From positions 81,809 to 145,808 of the forward strand of contig DASZBJ010000017.1 in assembly GCA_035944115.1 (NCBI GenBank): a stretch of 64,000 nucleotides of DNA, written 5' to 3'. A program made the position numbers and the translations under genes. The notes under the pieces were generated by a model. It had not been told where the DNA came from and made no database searches. It saw only the letters and a list, made by a program, of their open reading frames with translations. The stretch is from Candidatus Babeliales bacterium. Its GTDB lineage: Bacteria > Babelota > Babeliae > Babelales > Vermiphilaceae. Below, piece by piece: positions 53,316 to 61,821 of this stretch (within the stretch, counting starts at the first letter, position 1; every line of letters begins with the position of its first letter).

Positions 53316-53382
53316 ATGAATATAGAAGAAATAAGGCGTTTTAGTATACTCAGTTATCTATTTCTTCGTACAAAATAACGCC
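53316..53382 (+). promoter_or_regulatory. Leader with short reading frame and two interleaved stems
   Basis: A 20-codon frame (ATG 53316 to TAA 53376-53378, MNIEEIRRFSILSY...) has AAGGAAAA upstream. Stem one is GAAGAAATA (53325-53333) with TATTTCTTC (53359-53367). Stem two is GGCGTT (53335-53340) with AACGCC (53377-53382). The arms interleave, so the two stems either form a pseudoknot or exclude each other. The second ends four bases before the AAAGGTGA ribosome site of the 53396 gene. Confidence 0.45.
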
Positions 53383-53395
53383 AAAGGTGAATAGC

Positions 53396-54796
53396 ATGAA
53401 CAGCAAAAAAAATTTTTTCACGACCCTTCGCAACCTGTTTGCGTTTATTCTATGCGCTACCACATCTTTATCTGCCACTCAATCCTCGCAAGAACAACCA
53501 GAAGTGTGGATAAATGTGTTCGTACATGGCATCATGAGCGTCAAGCCACATATCGGTATCACTAACTTTCTTCGCTTTATGACCGACCGAGTTGAAAGCA
53601 CCATTTATTCTGAAACCGTTCGCGTAATGCGCGATGATCATATTTTTTATCAAAACCAAGCCATGCAAGATCTTGGACTTCACCCCATGGATCCAAGCCG
53701 TATAGAAGTTGGTAATAGTTCTGGCGCCATGGCAGCCGCATTTGAAATTGTCTCACAATTTGTAAATCCCAATAAAACAATCATCAACCATTATTATACC
53801 TATGGCTGGTCAGGACTTATGAGCGAATCAAAACGATACACTGATGCCATCAATCTCTATCAATCAGTCGCGGCACTCGTTGCGCAACTCACTGCAAATG
53901 GTATATCTCCAAAAGTTCGTATTATTGGATATAGCCATGGAGGAAACGTCGTACTCAATATCGCAAAAGTCAGACAATGCGAACAGAACCCCCTTCCATT
54001 AGAAGTGGATGAAATCATCTTATATGGAGTCCCTATTCAAAAAGAAACTGATTATCTCGTTAATGATCCAATGTTTAAAAAAATATATCATATTTATTCA
54101 CGGGGCGATCGCATTCAAAAACTGGATTTCTTTTCATTCAAAAGATTTTTTTCTCATCGTATATTTAAACCAAGAAGAGGGTTCACGTTACCCAACAAAT
54201 TAATACAAATTCAGATCAAATGCGTAAGAAACCTCCAAAACATTAACGATGAAAAAGCATTAAAAAATTATGCGTTTAAAAATAAATCTGTATTATCCGG
54301 TCGCGGCCGATATTTACGTGACTCATCTCCAGGGCATACTGAACTTTGGTTTTTTGGCTGGACTCCACAACACTATCGTAAAACATTTCCACTCTATCCA
54401 ATGCCAGCTGCAGCGTTGACACCCTTAATAGTGCACTATGCACAAAACTTTCAAGAACGAAATCGTTTTGAAAAACCAACCCTCATTGATATTCGCCCAG
54501 ATCAAGAAGTGGTTTTAATACGCAATCAAAAATCACGAAAAATATTAAATCTAGGACGATTCCTTCCTGTCGAAGAAATCAACAACATCAAAACAACTAT
54601 TGCACAGTATGCACCAGAAGATTACACGGGTGAAAAATATAACGGTGCAATTAGAACAGCGTACCTACAAGCACAAGAATGGTATAGAAACAAAAAACTG
54701 GAAGACCGCCTCGTCAGAATACATCGCAAAAAAGAGCGACGGCTAAGAAAGTCGTTTAGAAAATCATGTGCGGCCTTAGAGAAAAAAGATAATTAA
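53396..54796 (+). CDS. Exported alpha/beta-hydrolase (lipase/esterase-like)
   Basis: The product is 466 aa from ATG 53396 (AAAGGTGA five bases upstream). Signal peptide (about 1-27); oxyanion-hole strand VFVHGI (about 42); nucleophile elbow IIGYSHGGNVV (GxSxG, about 181-191); an acidic residue candidate in the following strand region (YHIYSRGDRIQ); and a histidine candidate in SPGHTELWFFGW (about 310). The last 150 residues are basic and helical and look like an added domain. An exported lipase could act on host or envelope lipids; substrate unknown. Confidence 0.8.
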   Translation: MNSKKNFFTTLRNLFAFILCATTSLSATQSSQEQPEVWINVFVHGIMSVKPHIGITNFLRFMTDRVESTIYSETVRVMRDDHIFYQNQAMQDLGLHPMDPSRIEVGNSSGAMAAAFEIVSQFVNPNKTIINHYYTYGWSGLMSESKRYTDAINLYQSVAALVAQLTANGISPKVRIIGYSHGGNVVLNIAKVRQCEQNPLPLEVDEIILYGVPIQKETDYLVNDPMFKKIYHIYSRGDRIQKLDFFSFKRFFSHRIFKPRRGFTLPNKLIQIQIKCVRNLQNINDEKALKNYAFKNKSVLSGRGRYLRDSSPGHTELWFFGWTPQHYRKTFPLYPMPAAALTPLIVHYAQNFQERNRFEKPTLIDIRPDQEVVLIRNQKSRKILNLGRFLPVEEINNIKTTIAQYAPEDYTGEKYNGAIRTAYLQAQEWYRNKKLEDRLVRIHRKKERRLRKSFRKSCAALEKKDN

Positions 54797-54883
54797 CGTG
54801 CATTCGATAACTCGCCACGACAATCTGATACTAAGTGCGCTATAAACTCAGCCCCTCAATTGCGTGGATAAACCCACACCTAC

Positions 54884-55666
54884 CTACGATTTCAGCTGCT
54901 GCCACAACTGCATAAAATCATCCATCGATAACTGTTGAGATCGTAACGCTAACGTTTCAGTCGATATAGATTCCCATGCATAATGAGTTTGCGACAAATT
55001 ATTTTTAAGCGTACGCCTTGGTTGCTTAAAACATATTTTTACAAACTTCCAAAACTCATCTTCTTGCTCGATTGGTACAACCACTGCTCGCGGCTTAAAA
55101 TACAATAACCGAGAATCAACCTTTGGTGCTGGATAAAATGCCTTTGGTGACACTTTATCCAACTTTTTCCATTCAAAATAACGCTGGAAAAAGAGTGACG
55201 GTTGTCCATATCCTTTTCCAGATGTTTTTAAAATTTTTTGCGCCACCTCTTCTTGCACCATAATAACGCCTTCTTTTACAAAGCTGCGCATATTATATAA
55301 AAGATGCAAAATAGGAAACGTAATTTGATAGGGTAAGTTAGCAAGTAATGTCCAAGGAGCATATTCTTTAAAAATAGCAGGATCAACATCTAAGATATTT
55401 TGTATATGCATAGTCAAACGGGTATCTGGCAGATCATTACGTACATAATCCCCCCACTGCTCATCAATTTCAAACACCCATAAGCGCGACACATCGGTTG
55501 CTAAAATCGCTCGCGTCAACACGCCATCACCACAGCCAATCTCAAAAACCGAACTGCTGCTCGTTAATCCTCCGTTGCTGATAATCGAATCGATAACCTG
55601 CTGATCACGAAGAAAATGCTGACCGTATCTCTTTTTTACTGTAATACCATTTTGTTGATAAACCAC
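54884..55666 (-). CDS. rsmA: 16S rRNA dimethyladenosine transferase
   Basis: The product is 260 aa, KsgA/RsmA family, which dimethylates two adjacent adenosines near the 3' end of 16S rRNA late in 30S assembly. Motifs: KKRYGQHFLRD, VFEIGCGDGVLT (SAM motif I), FEIDEQW, NILDVD, LLANLPYQITFPIL (NLPY catalytic), VQEEVAQKI and PAPKVDS. Length is normal. The likely start is GTG 55666 with AGGGA upstream. Confidence 0.95.
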   Translation of the reverse strand: MVYQQNGITVKKRYGQHFLRDQQVIDSIISNGGLTSSSSVFEIGCGDGVLTRAILATDVSRLWVFEIDEQWGDYVRNDLPDTRLTMHIQNILDVDPAIFKEYAPWTLLANLPYQITFPILHLLYNMRSFVKEGVIMVQEEVAQKILKTSGKGYGQPSLFFQRYFEWKKLDKVSPKAFYPAPKVDSRLLYFKPRAVVVPIEQEDEFWKFVKICFKQPRRTLKNNLSQTHYAWESISTETLALRSQQLSMDDFMQLWQQLKS

Positions 55667-55737
55667 CGCTAATCCCTATCCCTATTGTTGGATCTCTTTC
55701 TGAATTTTTTCAATTTTTTTTGCATTTCAAAAGAGCT

Positions 55738-56787
55738 CTATTTCATCAAGGTATCTTTAAAGAAATCTAGTTCTTCAAGCACTTTACCTGCGCCCTTAAC
55801 CACACAAAAAAGTGGATCATCCGCAACGCGTACCGGAAGCCCCGTTTCCTTACTAATCAACTGGTCAAGCCCACGTAATCCTGAGCCACCACCAGCCATC
55901 ACAATACCATTATCAACCAAATCTGAAGACAGTTCTGGCGGGGTATTTTCAAGCGCTACCCGTACTACATCAATAATACTGGCAACTGTTTCAAGCAAAG
56001 CTTCATTCACCTCAGGTGCAGAAAGGGTAATCGTTTTTGGCACTCCAGAAACTAAATCTCGCCCTTTTACTTGTATCGTATCTTTAATGAGACCTGCAAG
56101 CGCAGAACCAATCTCAATTTTAATACGCTCTGCAGTTCTTTCACCAATTAATAATTTATATTTACGCTTTACATATTGCACAATGGCACGATCCATCTCA
56201 TCACCACCAACACGAACAGACCGGCAAAACACTACATCCTTTAACGTAATCACGGCAACTTCGGTAGTACCACCACCGATGTCAATAATCATGCTCGCGC
56301 TTGGATTTTGCACCGGTAGACCAGCACCGATTGCAGCGGCCATTGATTCCATAATGGTATACACTTCTCGTGCACCAGCTTGCTTTGCTGTATCTTCAAC
56401 TGCACGACGCTCAACTTGTGTAATACCTGAAGGCACACCGATAATCATACGAGGACGAACCAACGTACGACGATCATTATGCACGGCCCTGATAAAATAA
56501 CGGAGCATGCTTTCTGTCAACTCAAAATTTGCAATCACTCCGTCCCGCAATGGGCGGCATGCCACGATACTTTCAGGCGTTTTTCCTAACATGTCCTTAG
56601 CGCTTTGTCCTGCAGCAAGTACATGATTAGTACCCACTTTAACCGCAACTACTGAGGGTTCATTGAGCACAATTCCTTTATGCCGAACATACACAACGGT
56701 ATTGGCAGTACCTAAATCGATGGCTAAATCATTTGAAAAAATGCTAAACAGCTTTCGTGCTGGAAAAAATTTCATAAATTTGCTCAT
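55738..56787 (-). CDS. mreB: Rod-shape protein MreB
   Basis: The product is 349 aa from ATG 56787 (GAAAG nine bases upstream). Actin-like filament that guides lateral wall synthesis on the inner membrane. Seen: N-terminal amphipathic lead, LAIDLGTANTVVYV (phosphate 1), VPSGITQVERRAV, SMIIDIGGGTTEVAVI (phosphate 2), GERTAERIKIEIGSA and GIVMAGGGSGLRGLD (adenosine). mreC does not follow, so the cluster is split; an MreD-like gene is at 36.3 kb. Confidence 0.97.
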   Translation of the reverse strand: MSKFMKFFPARKLFSIFSNDLAIDLGTANTVVYVRHKGIVLNEPSVVAVKVGTNHVLAAGQSAKDMLGKTPESIVACRPLRDGVIANFELTESMLRYFIRAVHNDRRTLVRPRMIIGVPSGITQVERRAVEDTAKQAGAREVYTIMESMAAAIGAGLPVQNPSASMIIDIGGGTTEVAVITLKDVVFCRSVRVGGDEMDRAIVQYVKRKYKLLIGERTAERIKIEIGSALAGLIKDTIQVKGRDLVSGVPKTITLSAPEVNEALLETVASIIDVVRVALENTPPELSSDLVDNGIVMAGGGSGLRGLDQLISKETGLPVRVADDPLFCVVKGAGKVLEELDFFKDTLMK

Positions 56788-56816
56788 ATTTTTTCTTTCA
56801 ACCAAAAAACAATTTT

Positions 56817-58064
56817 TTAATAATTTAATTCAACACCTAATGAGATTCTATGGGACTTTATCGATCTTCGTGCAACAAATTGCGGCACTGGAATATCCCA
56901 TGCCAAACTCACAATCGGTTCACAACCACGACACACTTTCATTTTGCCAAAATCATAAAACGCATTTAACGTTACATATCCAGAGCCCCAACGACTTTTT
57001 GCTGTCGCTTGTACCAATGAAACAGGAAGTGAACGATTAATTCGTGCGTCCTGCCATGTATCGGAGGAATGGAACATCAGTGTATATAATAAACGTAATC
57101 CCAACCCGTCGCGTACATTTTCAAGCGCAATCCATGGGGTACAGGCCACAGAAACGCCTGGGTCAATGCGTACTGGTGCCACTACTGCACCATATGCTAA
57201 TGATTCTTTTGCAACTGTCAGGCGCTGATCAGTAATTCGTGCAAATCGCTTACTCAAACGAAATAACACTCCGACTTTCCAATCTTCTTTCAACTCAAGC
57301 TCTACGTCACCCTGGAAATATGCTCCCCAATGACCATTGCCGCCAAATGGAATAGAAATCGGTTTTGTTATATCTCTGTGTTTACCGGTCGGTATCAAGA
57401 AGCCTAAACGAACGCCCCCTTCTATCTTTTTAAATCTGTACGCGTATTCACGTAAACCACGAAACCTTATAAATGCATCAATATCTCCAAAACCAACTTG
57501 GCTAGAATGTGCATCAGAAATGCCTAATGTATTATTCATATCAATACGCAATTGATCTAACTTAAACACAACGTCTTCTGATAATCGGGCGGTATCTTCT
57601 TGCTTTAAGAAAAACTCTTGATACCCATTGGCCCGCATAAAAAATGTGCAAAAACCTATAGAAAACCAATCTGATAGCGCTTGCTCAAGAGAAATAATAA
57701 ATCCTTGTGTTTGAATTTTGCCCTTCGCATGCCAACATAAATCAAGACGATTTGCCATCTTGATAAACTCATCACCAAATGTTTTTAATGGATTATCTTT
57801 ACCGAGTACCTCTAGCGCAGCACCTATGGCTGTTTGATCATACGGACCATATATTTCCGTAATACCTACTGTTTCATCAGTATTTAAAAAAGCGGAACTT
57901 GCGGTTGTCATAAACGCATCTGTAGTAAAATGAGATGGTCTATTTTCAACCAGAATGTACGGACGCTGAATTAATGGGAGATATCGATTATCTTCCCCCA
58001 TAGAATAGAGAGAGTTACAAAAACCAACAAAAACAATCACTGCAAAAAATCTTTGTGCTATCAT
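56817..58064 (-). CDS. Probable outer-membrane beta-barrel protein
   Basis: The product is 415 aa from ATG 58064 (AAGGTG five bases upstream). Signal peptide (about 1-22, FFAVIVFVGFCNSLYS). The mature part alternates polar and hydrophobic residues in many predicted strands with glycine and aromatic girdles (GGVRLGFLIPTGKH, GAYFQGDVELEL, YVTLNAFYDF) and ends in an aromatic strand LGVELNY, typical of barrel proteins sorted by BamA. It implies a two-membrane envelope. Located 29 bases upstream of mreB, possibly the same transcript. Confidence 0.7.
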   Translation of the reverse strand: MIAQRFFAVIVFVGFCNSLYSMGEDNRYLPLIQRPYILVENRPSHFTTDAFMTTASSAFLNTDETVGITEIYGPYDQTAIGAALEVLGKDNPLKTFGDEFIKMANRLDLCWHAKGKIQTQGFIISLEQALSDWFSIGFCTFFMRANGYQEFFLKQEDTARLSEDVVFKLDQLRIDMNNTLGISDAHSSQVGFGDIDAFIRFRGLREYAYRFKKIEGGVRLGFLIPTGKHRDITKPISIPFGGNGHWGAYFQGDVELELKEDWKVGVLFRLSKRFARITDQRLTVAKESLAYGAVVAPVRIDPGVSVACTPWIALENVRDGLGLRLLYTLMFHSSDTWQDARINRSLPVSLVQATAKSRWGSGYVTLNAFYDFGKMKVCRGCEPIVSLAWDIPVPQFVARRSIKSHRISLGVELNY

Positions 58065-58303
58065 CTTACACCTTACTAGTATCGGGATATCTGTATGCCG
58101 AGGCAACATTGTACAATGATTTTACATGATACAACAAATTTGACTACACGCATACGTTTACCAGCTACCAGAATAAACAAAATAATTATCTCATAATAAC
58201 CGACAGCATATACAATGATTACGAATGTATAAAAAATAAGAGCGCAATATTTTTTTATATCGCGCCCTACATTTTATAACAAATATGTAATTTCTACTTT
58301 TTA

Positions 58304-58693
58304 TTAACCCACTGCTGGATACAAATTCGTTGCATTCACTAGCTTGCAATATGCTTTAATCATCACGCTTGTAGCCGCAAGAGCAAATCCCATTTTGATT
58401 CGCCAATACATGTTTGCCTCAATTTTTTTTAGCTCTTCTTGGCGCTTCGCTTCGCGCTCTGCTTTCCCTTGGTCGCGTTGTTGCGCCTCATGCTCCATAG
58501 CGTCAAATTTTGTTTGAATCGATTCAAAGTTCAAGACAAATGCTAACGCCTCAGGACTAAGCTTTGTCACCATTTCTTGCCATTCTTGAGTGTCTTCCTG
58601 TGGAATATCCAAAGAGGTGTTCTCTTCTGCTTTCGATTGCATAATACTAACAACCAAAAGCAACGATGCTATAATTTTTTTAAAATTTATCAT
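58304..58693 (-). CDS. Small exported or membrane protein of unknown function
   Basis: The product is 129 aa from ATG 58693 (GAGGGG seven bases upstream). Signal peptide (about 1-22), acidic region, a charged helix (about 55-95, EHEAQQRDQGKAEREAKRQEELKK) likely coiled coil, and a C-terminal hydrophobic helix (about 98-115, IKMGFALAATSVMIKAYC). Single gene. Confidence 0.65.
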   Translation of the reverse strand: MINFKKIIASLLLVVSIMQSKAEENTSLDIPQEDTQEWQEMVTKLSPEALAFVLNFESIQTKFDAMEHEAQQRDQGKAEREAKRQEELKKIEANMYWRIKMGFALAATSVMIKAYCKLVNATNLYPAVG

Positions 58694-58892
58694 AATAAGT
58701 CCCCTCATAACGTAATAAATAACCTCTTGTTTTCATATAATGAGCGTACCACAGCTATTCTATTTGCACAAAAGGATCCGCCTCTAGGCACAAAAATAAG
58801 CATATTCAAAGATCAACAACTCGCACAAGGCCCATAAACAATACATATCCCTCCTTTCAACAGTCTGCTACACTAGGTAGACACATTTTTAT

Positions 58893-58962
58893 AATTGGCT
58901 GCGCTCATATTGAACGCACAATGTAATGGATAGCCACGCATACGCTTGCCTCTTCGTTAAAA
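58893..58962. mobile_element. MITE remnant (right half only)
   Basis: TGCGCTCATATTGAACGCA, then a block ending GCCACGCATACGCTTGCC, matches the core hairpin and the inner right repeat of copies 1 and 2 with changes. Neither terminal repeat is left. It lies in the 318-bp gap 58694-59011, which otherwise holds only the start region of glmU. Confidence 0.55.
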
Positions 58963-59011
58963 CTCCGGTGGATAGGCGCTATGATGAAGGGATTTTTACA
59001 AAGGGATTTAT

Positions 59012-60160
59012 ATGACCATGAAAAACATACAAGCAATTATACTAGCCGCTGGCAAATCAACCCGCTTTCAAACCGGTAAAACAAAATTACTTGAAAAGAT
59101 ATGCGGCCAAGAAATGATTATATATATTACCAAACTCCTTGAACGTGCGAACATTCCAACAACTATGGTAGTTGGTTATCAAAAAGAACTTATTATAGAA
59201 GCAGTAAAAAACAATCATATAACCGACATCCAATTTGTGACACAAGAAGTACAAAAAGGGACTGGACATGCAATTTTATCCAGCCGAGATACGTGGAACC
59301 AGCAAGATATTCTTATCTGCAACGGTGATTGCCCACTGCTAACAGAAAATACTATCGAAGAACTCTATGAAACCCATATTGCAAGCGATGCTGCAATATC
59401 GTTTATTGTCGCTCACAATGCAGATCCAAGCGTAAAAGGATATGGAAGAATTGTTGAAAGTAACGGCGTAATAAAAATTGTTGAAGCAAAAGATTTTACT
59501 GGCGATGCAACCACCGATTGCTGCATTAATGCAGGCATCTATCTCATAAAAAAAGAGTTCCTTACCCAATATATTGATAGCCTCAACACCAATAATAACA
59601 GTAACGAATTCTATCTTACCGATCTTATTGAAATCGCCAGCAAAAATGGCAAAAAAGTTACCACAGTAACGGCTTCATTCGATCAAATTCGTGGCATCAA
59701 TACGCTTGAAGAACTATGGATTGCACAACAAATAAAACGCGCAGAAATCATTAAGTATTGGATGCATAATGGTGTTCGTTTTGCTCTTGCACAAAATGTA
59801 CACATCGATTTGCCAGTTACGATAGGACAAGGATCTTACATCGGTGGTGGCGTACAGCTACTTGGCAATACACAAATCGGACAGGCATGTGCCATCTATG
59901 ATTTTTCGTCAATAGAAAACAGTATGTTGCACAATGACGTTACTGTTTTTTCACATTCTGTTATAAAAGATGCAACAATAGAAGATCATACGCAAGTCGG
60001 CCCTTTTGCACATATCCATGATCATGCGCATATTGAAAAAAATACATGCACGGGAAGCTTTAGCGAAATTACTAATAAAACCCATACTACAAATGCACAG
60101 CAAATAATGAAAGCAACATCTGTATATAACACCACCAATAATCCTGAAACCCCACGCTAA
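59012..60160 (+). CDS. glmU: GlmU-like uridylyltransferase with truncated acetyltransferase domain
   Basis: The product is 382 aa against about 456 for full GlmU. The N-terminal half, which makes UDP-GlcNAc from GlcNAc-1-P and UTP, is complete: LAAGKSTRFQTGKTK, QKGTGHAI, GDCPLLT, GYGRI, VEAKDF and NAGIY. The C-terminal left-handed beta-helix starts normally (IGQGSYIGGGVQLLG, DHTQVGPFA) but stops after the TGSFSEI turn. The later coils with the acetyl-transfer histidine are absent, and GPFAxxRPGA is changed to GPFAHIHDHA. AAGGGA precedes ATG. Whatever supplies GlcNAc-1-P must be another enzyme. Confidence 0.87.
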   Translation: MTMKNIQAIILAAGKSTRFQTGKTKLLEKICGQEMIIYITKLLERANIPTTMVVGYQKELIIEAVKNNHITDIQFVTQEVQKGTGHAILSSRDTWNQQDILICNGDCPLLTENTIEELYETHIASDAAISFIVAHNADPSVKGYGRIVESNGVIKIVEAKDFTGDATTDCCINAGIYLIKKEFLTQYIDSLNTNNNSNEFYLTDLIEIASKNGKKVTTVTASFDQIRGINTLEELWIAQQIKRAEIIKYWMHNGVRFALAQNVHIDLPVTIGQGSYIGGGVQLLGNTQIGQACAIYDFSSIENSMLHNDVTVFSHSVIKDATIEDHTQVGPFAHIHDHAHIEKNTCTGSFSEITNKTHTTNAQQIMKATSVYNTTNNPETPR

Positions 60161-60164
60161 CATC

Positions 60165-61406
60165 ATGATTCAATTTATACACACCGCAGACATTCATTTT
60201 GGCATGGAAAATTACGGTAAATTAGACGTAAAAACCGGTATCCATTCTCGCCTGCTTGATTTTCAAAAAGCGCTCAATCTTTGCATCGATTATGCAATCG
60301 AAAAACAGGTGGATTTCTTTATGTTCTCTGGAGATGCATATAAAACCGCACATCCAAGTCCAACACAACAAAAACTTCTGCTTCAATGCTTTCTGCGCCT
60401 GCATCACGCAAAAATTCCCGTTGTTATTGTAGTGGGAAATCATGATCATCCGCTCAGTTTTGGTAAAGCAAACAGTCTTGACGTATTTAATGAACTGCCG
60501 CTTGATGGCTTTCATGTGATTGCAAAACCAACATCATTTACTTTAACTACTAAAAATGGCCCTATTAATATTGTCGGCATTCCGTGGCCAACCCGTAACA
60601 CGATTGCGATTAACAGCAAGCATCTTTTAACGAGCGGACCTGAAATCACTGAATATATTTCGAAAGCGGTAAGTAGTATCATCCGCGCTCTTGCTGATGA
60701 ATTAGATCCAAGCATTCCCGCACTCCTTGCTGGCCATTTAACGGTCAGCTCCGGTGTTTTTTCTGGATCAGAAAAACGAGCTATCTACGGCACCGATCCA
60801 ATCATCATGCCCTCTCACCTTGCCATAAAACCGTTTGATTACGTTGCACTTGGCCATCTCCATCGCTATCAAAACCTTAATCCAAATGGATATCCTGCAA
60901 TTGTATATTCAGGCTCCATTGAGCGCATAGATTTTGGAGAACGCAAAGAAGAAAAGGGGTTTTGTCATGTCACTGTTCATGAAAAAAATAACACCACGCA
61001 TGAATTTATTCCTGTGCCAACTCGTCCATTTATCCAAATTGAGGCAACATTGAACAACGAGTCTACGCAAACAGAACAACTCATTGCAGCAATACAAAAA
61101 CACCCAATCACGGGTGCCGTATTAAAAATTGTCTATCACATCCCTGCCGGCAAAAAAGATCTGGTCGATTTGCAAGCGGTACAGCGAGCATGCTCGTCGG
61201 CAATGCATATCGTGGGCATTACACCCGTACGAGAACCCATCGTTCGTGAACGGCGCGCCTGCGTACAAGTAGATATGGATTTACAAACACTTCTGACAAG
61301 CTACTTTGCAACACGAACTGATTTAACAGATCGCACCAAAACACTTATCGAAAAAACTATGCATCTTGCCCAGGAACTACAAGAGAAAGAATGTGAAGAA
61401 TCTTAA
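60165..61406 (+). CDS. sbcD: SbcD/Mre11-type DNA exonuclease subunit
   Basis: The product is 413 aa. The metallophosphoesterase motifs are complete: HTADIHFG, FFMFSGDAY (GDxx), VVGNHDHP, AGHLTVSSG and LGHLHRYQ. With SbcC it cleaves hairpins and blocked DNA ends. The cap domain (about 285-370) and C-terminal helices are present. It follows glmU by four bases, so the two are co-transcribed. sbcC is not in the window; the next 415 bases are empty. Confidence 0.9.
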   Translation: MIQFIHTADIHFGMENYGKLDVKTGIHSRLLDFQKALNLCIDYAIEKQVDFFMFSGDAYKTAHPSPTQQKLLLQCFLRLHHAKIPVVIVVGNHDHPLSFGKANSLDVFNELPLDGFHVIAKPTSFTLTTKNGPINIVGIPWPTRNTIAINSKHLLTSGPEITEYISKAVSSIIRALADELDPSIPALLAGHLTVSSGVFSGSEKRAIYGTDPIIMPSHLAIKPFDYVALGHLHRYQNLNPNGYPAIVYSGSIERIDFGERKEEKGFCHVTVHEKNNTTHEFIPVPTRPFIQIEATLNNESTQTEQLIAAIQKHPITGAVLKIVYHIPAGKKDLVDLQAVQRACSSAMHIVGITPVREPIVRERRACVQVDMDLQTLLTSYFATRTDLTDRTKTLIEKTMHLAQELQEKECEES

Positions 61407-61821
61407 TTTTTTATTTTTTCTTACTGGTGGTAAGCCTTTGAAAACCTTTGAGCATATCTTCTATACTTCTTATTAAAAACAATAAAAACACACGCTCTCC
61501 TTTATATATTGGGTGCAGGCCTTACGAGCATGCACATGGATAAATACGCTATCATTACTATAGCAATAGCATACCAAATGAGCATATCAAATCACAACAA
61601 CCGGGTATCATCGATAAATATATACAAGCTCTATCGTGCCTGTTATATTCCATAAACCGGCTGTGAGGCCCACCAAATCTGCTAACCATGCAAGGTAATA
61701 ATCGATTCAAAGCCCCTCCTCTAGGCAATGATTATTCCTATCGGAAACCAAAACCATTGATTAATAAAATCATTATTGGCTACTATGATTACAAATAGGA
61801 TCTTATAAGCGGAGAGATATA
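61407..61821. other. Long intergenic gap
   Basis: No reading frame of note and no RNA gene recognised. AT-rich, with a short T-run at 61407-61420 that could end sbcD transcription, and GGAGAGA at the right end as ribosome site for the next gene. A short CCTCTAGGCA string also occurs at 58780, too little to call a repeat. Confidence 0.5.

Noticed and set aside
55685..56500. 271-codon plus-strand reading frame opposite mreB and rsmA start
   Set aside because: It is the antisense of mreB, which has complete family motifs; the protein is Ser/Thr/Pro-rich noise with no ribosome site.
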